This document shows, piece after piece, positions 16,201 through 21,486 of a stretch of 21,486 nt of DNA. The stretch covers positions 1 through 21,486 of the forward strand of contig CAJOHP010000018.1 of assembly GCA_905234355.1 (NCBI GenBank), in the 5' to 3' direction. This stretch comes from an uncultured Prevotella sp. GTDB lineage: Bacteria; Bacteroidota; Bacteroidia; Bacteroidales; Bacteroidaceae. The position numbers and the translations under genes were made by a program. Position 1 is the stretch's first letter; the number at the start of each line of letters is the position of its first letter. Under the pieces are notes generated by a model. That model worked only from the letters and a program-made list of their open reading frames with translations, had not been told where the DNA came from and searched no databases.

Positions 16201-16630
16201 GTTCACCTACCGCTTCGGCAACAAGATCCTGAACCTGGCCCGCCTGCGCGCTGAGTCGATGTCGGGCAACGACAACCAGAGCCAGGCCGTGAACTACCGC
16301 TGGCGCAAGAACGGCGACGACACCACCATACCGCGCGCACTCTTCGGCACAAACCAGTACAACACGCTCGTGAGCGACCGCTTCGTAGAGGACGGCTCCT
16401 ACCTGCGCATGGGCTATGCACAGCTCAACTACACTATCAACAAGAAGCACCTGAAGTGGATCGGACTGAACCGCATCTCCATCTATGCCAGTGCCAACAA
16501 CCCCTTCATCATCACGAAGTACTCCGGCGTCGACCCCGACATAGCACAGGCAGGCTACGACCCCGCCATGGACAACGCACAGACACCGCGTTCGCGCTCC
16601 TACACCCTGGGCCTGACCGTCGACTTCTAA
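13253..16630 (+). CDS. SusC-family TonB-dependent outer-membrane transporter
   Basis: SusC proteins are outer-membrane barrels that import ligands captured by their SusD partner, using TonB energy. The 1125-residue product has a signal peptide (cut near LVSA-Q, residue 21-22) and a carboxypeptidase-D-like regulatory domain (about 24-98; GVVSDDMGPLMGATV, TDLNGNFTM). The plug follows (about 120-256), with the typical LKDAAATAVYGSQGGNGVIEL. Then comes a long beta-barrel ending in the aromatic residue of LGLTVDF. A D.NKDGQIN loop near residue 945 resembles the calcium-binding loop common in SusC. The usual EVVVvGYG segment reads EVVVKSKKR here. susD follows after 27 bases. The substrate is unknown; no degradative enzyme lies nearby. 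Confidence 0.95.
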   Translation: MRQLRAILTILAMTVATLVSAQITSVHGVVSDDMGPLMGATVCEIDATGRIINSAVTDLNGNFTMKVKNEKDKLRFSYVGMKTQTFAINKTTFNVSMTSATQIKEVVVKSKKRMQGNGLPIPQREISSATQTISMKEFEGLGITSVDEALQGRIAGLDIIGNSGDLGAGSTMRLRGASSLSTLTDANPLIVVDGNIREVDLSTTDLSTANNEKFAELLNINPEDIASITVLKDAAATAVYGSQGGNGVIELTTKRGARGKPKVTYSLKLTGTYQPKGYDLLSGDDYTMMMKEARFNPEQNDAASDIPELNYDPSFSEYRQYNANTDWRDEVTQWGLRQNHYVSVSGGGEKATFRIGGGFDHETGTMIEQKLNRFSTRVALDYNVSQRIRVQTNFALTYTKNNRNSDDLLRLALIKMPNMVVNERDRDTGAETGSYYTMLQTASAIFNESKAGKKDNQKGYVNPVASAKLATNQQRTYDMSPELVINYQLLGLDEDHWQLNWRGSVYMNIFNQYDDSFYPQELVSIPWQQGVNTAYSGSRKSVSFNTKHTLTLTPAFTNKDHSLMLMGRFELTSGSSNGQETGSRNLPSGGIQNPAAGGIIQAPFSSWYNEWRSMYYTFSGHYAYKERYIADVTLRADGTTRFGPNSRWGYFPSVSFRWNIIDEPWMEPTKKWLSMLSLRPSWGRVGHQPNQNYLYTSKYNNTDRYLDMSAISPANIRLTDLKWELVSSYNIGMDFGFFDDKLTLTLEGYRSTTTDMLMKDYRIPSNAGFATLPYRNSGKMRNTGWEFHINTNNLVKKGKFTFDLNANFGNNRNEILEMDEYILNNLNSTFGYNNAEWLRRVQLNNPLGAIYGFRSMGVYQYKYNYVSEYGRNNNMTTEQYHNWLENEFLASGKTAPIVLNAEGKPVYNEDGTPKRMTYDYTNDGAGRQGRNHDFEGGDARYEDVNKDGQINALDIVYLGTSLPKLTGGFGFTFRYGDWRLTTQFTYRFGNKILNLARLRAESMSGNDNQSQAVNYRWRKNGDDTTIPRALFGTNQYNTLVSDRFVEDGSYLRMGYAQLNYTINKKHLKWIGLNRISIYASANNPFIITKYSGVDPDIAQAGYDPAMDNAQTPRSRSYTLGLTVDF

Positions 16631-16657
16631 TATGAAACCTAAAGCAAACCGAAAGTT

Positions 16658-18366
16658 ATGATTAGCAAGATAAACAAAACCATCTCTGCCTGTCTCGCAG
16701 GATGCGCTATCAGCGCAGTGACTGCCAGCTGCGGCGACTTCCTCGAGATAGAGTCGCCCAACGAAATCACGCTCGAGCAGTTCTGGAACGAGAAGGCCGA
16801 CGTCGACGCCGTCGTCGCCGGATGCTACTCACGCATGCAGTACAGCGACATCGTGCGACGCATGATGGTGTGGGGGGAGTTCCGCAGCGACAACATCGCC
16901 ATCAGCCCCATGCTCGCCAACAACGACGAGAACCTGAAGAAGGTGCTCAACGAAAACCTCGACGCCTCCAACGCCTACACCGCATGGGACGGCTTCTACA
17001 ACATCATCAACCGCTGCAACACCGTCATGCGCTATGCACCCGACGTGGCTGCCAAGGACCCCGCCTTCACACAGACCGAGCTACAGGCCACCATCGCTGA
17101 GGTGACGGCACTGCGCGACCTGTGCTACTTCTACCTCATACGCACGTTCCGCGACGTGCCCCTGATGACCGAGGCCATCATCGACGACGACCAGGAGATA
17201 GCCGTCGCCGCCACACCCTTCGACCAGGTGCTCGACTTCCTCATCGCGACGCCATCAAGAAGTACCCCACCACCAAAAAGAACTACCAGCGCGGACGCAT
17301 CACCCAGGACGCCATCAAGGCCATGCTCTGCGACATGTACCTCTGGAAGGGCGACTACCAGCAGTGCATCAGGTATGCCGACGAAATCATCGAGTCGAAG
17401 AAGAACGACCAGCAGAGCGATCGCTCGCTCAGCTCCATGCTCGTCTCGGCCGCCGACAACGTCAAGCGCCTCAACGGCTATCCCCTCGTCACCGATGTGC
17501 TGATGAGCAACTACTACGGCAATGCCTACTCCAGCATCTTCGGTTCGGGCGACAGCCCGGAGACCATCTTCGAGCTCGTCTTCGAGAAGGGCAGCGGCAC
17601 ATCGCGACTCTCCAACGAGGCTGTCAACGCCTTCTACGGCTACGCCAACACGCAGGGATGGGTGCAGCCCTCGTCCGTGCTCACCGAGACGTCGTCCACA
17701 CCCTATAAGAACAAGTACGACGCCCGCGGCTGGGAGAACCTGAGCACTTCAGCGGAAATCATCCAGAAGTATGTCTACGACAACATACGCCTCTATGCGG
17801 CCGACACCAACAACGACCCGACGATGTCTACTCGCTACTCGTCCTATGCCCGCGACCAGAACAAGAGCAACTGGGTCATCTACCGTCTGAGCGACATCAT
17901 GCTCATGAAGGCCGAGGCCCTGGCCGAGCTCACCCGCGAAGGCACCGACGAGGCCACCGTGGCCTACAACAAGCCCTACCTCGAGCAGGCCTTCTCGCTC
18001 GTGAGTGCCATCAACAAGCGGTCGCTGGCCGAGACGCCCATGGTCGACACGCTCAAGCCCGCCTCCTACATGACCAAGACCGCCATGACCAAGCTCGTCA
18101 TGGAGGAGCGCCACCGCGAGCTCATGTTCGAAGGCAAGCGCTACTACGACCTCGTGCGACAGGCACGCCGCTCGGGAGAGAGCACACAGCTCGCCACCAC
18201 CGTCTCCGCAAAGCAGTCCAGCGGCGGAGGATATGTGCGCAACAAGCTCTCGAAGATAGACGCCATCTACTGGCCCTATAACCTCGACGAGCTGAAGGTG
18301 AACCCCAACCTCAAGCAGAACCCTGCCTTTGGCAGCGGCGAGAACCAGAGCTATTCAAAGAACTAA
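16658..18366 (+). pseudogene. SusD-family surface lipoprotein, frameshifted
   Basis: The SusD partner captures ligand over the SusC pore. The first part reads MISKINKTISACLAGCAISA with lipid-anchor Cys25 in VTASC, then CGDFLEIESPNEITLEQFW, typical for SusD. The frame runs correctly to codon 196 (VLDFLI, ending 17245). From 17248 the SusD sequence continues in another frame: DAIKKYPTTKKNYQRGRITQ..., then NWVIYRLSDIMLMKAEALAEL and MEERHRELMFEGKRYYDLVR, to TAA at 18366. One missing base after 17247 (GCC to GC) restores a 569-residue protein, a normal SusD length. Loss of seven bases would also fit, since the family often has ADL at this place. As sequenced, translation leaves the SusD frame and stops at 17503. 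It may be a recent mutation or a read error; the downstream half shows no further decay. Confidence 0.9.
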
Positions 18367-18391
18367 CGACACCCATTAAGACTTATCAACT

Positions 18392-20566
18392 ATGAATAAG
18401 AGCAAATACAACCACAAGGTCCTGCCGCTGCGCCATGCCCTGGCCGCCCTGCTGGCCGCCCTGCTGGCCGCCCCCGTGCTGACGGCCTGCTCCGACGAGC
18501 CCGACGGTGAAAACTTCTACACCTTCACCGGCGAGATGGCCAGCGACTATATCACCACGCGATCACAGTACAGCTCGTTTGCCACCGTCGTCAAGCGCGC
18601 CAAGCTCATGGACGCACTAGCCACCTACGGCAAGTACACCTGCTTCGTGCCAGACAACGCTGCCTTCGACGAGTACCTCAAAAACCGCGGACTGAGCAGC
18701 CTGAGCGACCTCACCGACGCCGACTGCGACACCATCGCACGCACACACATCATCAGCACAAACATCTACTCCACCTACGACATGAACGGCGACGAGGTGC
18801 ACTCGCCCAACATGATGCGACGCTACATACCCACCATACAGGGATTCGACAACGACAGCAACGCCGTCATCTTCCTCAACAAGCGTGGAGCACACATCTA
18901 CTACGACCTCAAGGACGACTCCGTCGAGAACGGCATCATGCAGCCCATCAACCAGGTGCTCGAGTCCAGCAACGGCTATGCACAGGAAATCATCAAGACC
19001 AACACCAACGTGAGCACCTTCTACGAGGCCATGCTCCACACCGGCGTGCTCGAGGAAATCATCAACACACCCTACGAGGACGAGAACTACGACCCCGACA
19101 GCTATCCCTACTACGACTACTCCTCCGACGGATGGAACGAGCGCGGCTGGGTGCCCGAGACGAAAAAGACCGGATTCACCATCTTCATGGAGACCGACTC
19201 GGTGCTCAGTGCGAAGTACAATATCCAGAAGGGCGACATCCGCGCGCTCTACGACCTGGCCTGCCGGCTCTACGACCCCGTCTACCCCGACGACGTCAAC
19301 GCCCCGGGCCACGACTTCAGCCAGCTCACCGACAGCGTCAACCCGCTGCGCCGCTTCGTGCAGTACCACGTGCTCACACGCTACGTGCCCGGTGCCGACA
19401 AGCTCACACCGAAGATTCTGCGCGTGGGCAGCTACAACGGTGCCCTGGGCTTCGACACCCAGCGCATGAACCCCATCGACTGGTATGAGACCATGCTGCC
19501 CCACACCATGCTGAAGATAGAGCAGGCCACCGTCGAGACCAACCCCGACTACAACATCAACTACCTGCAGTCGGCCATCAAGAACGAGCGCTACATCAAC
19601 CGCCGCGTGGACAACCTCTATCCCGTCGAGGCCGACTGGAACCGCGGACAGCACATCCTGCCTACAGTCGAGGCCGAGTTCGACAACGACGGACTCAACG
19701 CCCACTACTTCTACGTGGACGACGTCGTGGCCTTCACCACCGACGTGCGCGACCGCATACAGAACATGCGCATACGCATGGACTTCGCCACCATCTTCCC
19801 CGAGCTGATGACCAACGACATCCGGCAGATGGGCGACTGGCTCCACGACCAGCGCAACCGCGACGAGTCGTCCACGCCCAAGTACGGCAAGGACTACTAC
19901 TTCCCCAAGGGCTACCTGAAGAACGTGACGTTCAACGACAACTGCTACTTCGTCTACCGCCGTCCGCACACCAACTTCTGGAGCTTCGAGGGCGACGAGT
20001 TCAACATCTTCGGCGACTACGACTTCGAGTTCAAGCTGCCTCCCATCCCCTATAGCGGCGAGTGGCAGGTGCGTCTGGGCTTCTGCGCCCTCGGCGGCCG
20101 CGGCATCGCCCAGGTCTATCTCGACGGCGTGGCACAGGGCATCCCCATCGACATGCGCGTCTACCTCACCGACCCGCAGATGCTCGGTATCTCCGAGATC
20201 ATGCCGTCGTCGGACAACGAGACCACCAACGTCAATGCCTATGAGACCGTGCGCAAAGACCCCGAGGCGCTGGCCGAGAATCAGAAGGCACTGCGCAACC
20301 TGGGCGTCTATCGCGGTCCCTACGCCTCGAGCCACGTCAATCCCGAGTCGGGCGCTGCCACACCCTGGGTGGGCAACTGGCGCACCTACCGCCGCGTGGT
20401 CTCGCAGCAGAAGATGGATGCCAACGTAGACCACTACCTGCGATTCCGTGTGGCCAGCGAGAGCAAGACGGGCGAGAACAACCTCTTCATGCTCGACTAT
20501 CTGGAGCTCGTGCCCAAGTCGGTCTATGGTGTCGACGGCACCGGACAGGCCGAGGACGACTATTAG
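18392..20566 (+). CDS. Fasciclin-domain surface lipoprotein (second in operon)
   Basis: The 724-residue product has a long hydrophobic signal ending VLTAC (Cys33), followed by SDEPDGE, an acidic stretch consistent with surface export. A first FAS1 domain spans about 46-190 (YTCFVPDNAAFDEYL, 82-96; closing GIMQPINQVLE). A more diverged second one spans about 203-447 (FTIFMETDSVLSA, 262-274; closing HYFYVDDVVAF). The remaining 455-713 is a separate, Trp/Tyr-rich, probably beta-rich domain (NCYFVYRRPHTNFWSFEGDE, WQVRLGFCALG, FMLDYLELVPK). It resembles the C-terminal parts of Bacteroidota fasciclin lipoproteins, and I would guess a ligand-binding sandwich. It starts 25 bases after susD and so belongs to the operon. 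Confidence 0.87.
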   Translation: MNKSKYNHKVLPLRHALAALLAALLAAPVLTACSDEPDGENFYTFTGEMASDYITTRSQYSSFATVVKRAKLMDALATYGKYTCFVPDNAAFDEYLKNRGLSSLSDLTDADCDTIARTHIISTNIYSTYDMNGDEVHSPNMMRRYIPTIQGFDNDSNAVIFLNKRGAHIYYDLKDDSVENGIMQPINQVLESSNGYAQEIIKTNTNVSTFYEAMLHTGVLEEIINTPYEDENYDPDSYPYYDYSSDGWNERGWVPETKKTGFTIFMETDSVLSAKYNIQKGDIRALYDLACRLYDPVYPDDVNAPGHDFSQLTDSVNPLRRFVQYHVLTRYVPGADKLTPKILRVGSYNGALGFDTQRMNPIDWYETMLPHTMLKIEQATVETNPDYNINYLQSAIKNERYINRRVDNLYPVEADWNRGQHILPTVEAEFDNDGLNAHYFYVDDVVAFTTDVRDRIQNMRIRMDFATIFPELMTNDIRQMGDWLHDQRNRDESSTPKYGKDYYFPKGYLKNVTFNDNCYFVYRRPHTNFWSFEGDEFNIFGDYDFEFKLPPIPYSGEWQVRLGFCALGGRGIAQVYLDGVAQGIPIDMRVYLTDPQMLGISEIMPSSDNETTNVNAYETVRKDPEALAENQKALRNLGVYRGPYASSHVNPESGAATPWVGNWRTYRRVVSQQKMDANVDHYLRFRVASESKTGENNLFMLDYLELVPKSVYGVDGTGQAEDDY
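18440..18475 (+). repeat. 12-bp tandem repeat inside a signal peptide
   Basis: Three copies of CTGGCCGCCCTG (18440-18451, 18452-18463, and 18464-18475 with the last bases changed) encode LAALLAALLAAP in the hydrophobic core of the lipoprotein signal. The unit is a multiple of three, so slippage would change the length of the hydrophobic segment without breaking the frame. Confidence 0.8.
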
Positions 20567-20630
20567 TCTGCAGCCATACCATAGCCTCTATAGCAGAACC
20601 TTATAACAACAACAAACCCAACAACGCTAT

Positions 20631-21486
20631 ATGAACAGCAAGAATATCAAGCATATCGTGATGTCAGCCCTGGCGGTCTGCGGCCTGTCCGCAGCCACCA
20701 CGGCTTGCACCGACACCTGGGACGACCACTATGAGGGCACGGCCCAGGGCATAAGCGGCAGCACACTCTGGTCGGCCATCCAGGCCAACCCCGACCTGAG
20801 CCACTTTGCCAGCGTCGTCGAGGCATGCGGCTACGACAAGCGACTGGCCAGCAACCAGGTGTTCACCGTCTTCGCACCCACCAACAGCCAGTTCTCCGCC
20901 ACCGACGCACAGGCACTCATCAGCCAGTACAAGACCGTGGCCGCCTCCGGCACACGCGATGAAGACAACCCCGTGGTCAAGGAGTTTCTCCAGAACCACA
21001 TCGCACTCTACAACCACTCCGTCTCCGAGGCACTGGCCGACTCGGCCATCGTGATGATGAACGGCAAGTACCAGCGCCTGGGCCACGGCACCTTCGGCAG
21101 CACACAGCTGCTCACACGCAACCAGCCCTATGCCAACGGCCTGCTCTACACCATCGACCGCCGTGCCGCCTTCTCGCCCAACGTCTTCGAGTATCTGGAG
21201 AAGGATGCCGAGCTCGACTCCGTGCGCAGCTTCCTCTACAACCCGCTGCACTACGAGCTGAAGTTCATGGAGGAGGAGAGCGTCGAGGGCGGACTCGACT
21301 CGCTCGGACGCACCGTCTATCTCGACTCCGTCTTCCGCCAGCGCAACGAGCTCTTCAGCATACTCAACGCGAAGCTCAACAGCGAGGACAGCACCTACTG
21401 GATGCTCGCCCCCACCAACGACGAGTGGACGCGCATGGTCGGCGAGTACAGCAAATACTTCCACTATGAGCCCGCCGTGAAAGACC
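20631..21486 (+). CDS. Fasciclin-domain surface lipoprotein (third in operon, 3'-truncated by window edge)
   Basis: The ATG at 20631 opens a frame that stays open to the window end (285 codons plus one base). The lipoprotein signal ends AATTAC (Cys26), followed by TDTWDDHYE, a sequence start I associate with Bacteroidota fasciclin lipoproteins. The first FAS1 domain covers about 41-185. It has the H1 strand VFTVFAPTNSQF (77-88), the conserved FLQNHIALYN (119-128) and the closing ANGLLYTIDRRAAF (168-181). A second domain begins near 183 (FEYLEKDAELDSVRSFLY) and shows its own H1-like strand, YWMLAPTNDEW (256-266). The gap from the previous gene is 64 bases, with an A/C-rich leader and no visible terminator, so it is probably in the same operon. 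Confidence 0.9.
   Translation, partial: MNSKNIKHIVMSALAVCGLSAATTACTDTWDDHYEGTAQGISGSTLWSAIQANPDLSHFASVVEACGYDKRLASNQVFTVFAPTNSQFSATDAQALISQYKTVAASGTRDEDNPVVKEFLQNHIALYNHSVSEALADSAIVMMNGKYQRLGHGTFGSTQLLTRNQPYANGLLYTIDRRAAFSPNVFEYLEKDAELDSVRSFLYNPLHYELKFMEEESVEGGLDSLGRTVYLDSVFRQRNELFSILNAKLNSEDSTYWMLAPTNDEWTRMVGEYSKYFHYEPAVKD

Noticed and set aside
17246..17250. Programmed ribosomal frameshifting in susD
   Set aside because: There is no slippery heptamer at the site (ATCGCGACG), and SusD proteins are not known to need recoding. A simple deletion or read error explains it better.
18617..20434. 605-codon open frame on the minus strand
   Set aside because: It lies wholly inside the FAS1 lipoprotein gene. 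It is Val/His/Leu-rich with no domain or signal and is a by-product of GC-rich codon use (GAC/GTC, CTC/GAG) on the coding strand.

Overview
The window is a GC-rich stretch from a member of the Bacteroidota, most likely order Bacteroidales and possibly Prevotella-like. The evidence is an adjacent SusC/SusD pair, Bacteroidota-type promoters (TAnnTTTG at -7), A/C-rich leaders without Shine-Dalgarno sequences, lipoproteins with acidic residues after the lipid-anchor cysteine, and a C-terminal tail like a secretion-sorting tail. All genes lie on the + strand. No tRNA, rRNA, CRISPR array, transposase or integrase was found.

Left part (1-5843), housekeeping. The 3' two thirds of sufB (Fe-S cluster scaffold) enters from the left edge. 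A 494-base intergenic region follows, holding two structured repeat elements and a good Bacteroidota promoter. This promoter probably drives a three-gene run: a PurF-like protein whose glutaminase nucleophile is missing (1466-2929), topoisomerase I (topA, 2975-5290) and shikimate kinase (aroK, 5316-5843).

Middle part (5844-10468). One gene of 1214 codons encodes a secreted protein with three related beta-sandwich-like modules, helical linkers and a C-terminal sorting-like tail. A tandem array of 55-bp hairpin units lies upstream. Downstream are an intrinsic terminator, a 24-bp tandem array and a 46-bp hairpin array. The 55-bp and 46-bp arrays share a 15-nt hairpin core, so related repeats flank this gene.

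Right part (10469-21486, running off the edge). An apparent operon has the order FAS1 lipoprotein, SusC, SusD, FAS1 lipoprotein, FAS1 lipoprotein. SusC is the TonB-dependent outer-membrane channel and SusD its surface lid. The three fasciclin (FAS1) lipoproteins are probably exposed on the cell surface. No glycosidase, lyase, peptidase or regulator is visible, so this does not look like an ordinary polysaccharide-utilisation locus. Here susD carries a one-base frameshift (or a sequencing error) at 17246-17248. The last FAS1 gene (20631 onward) is cut by the window end.

The most unusual points are the fasciclin-dominated SusCD locus, the PurF-like protein with a degenerate glutaminase domain, and the several families of hairpin-bearing tandem repeats in the intergenic regions.
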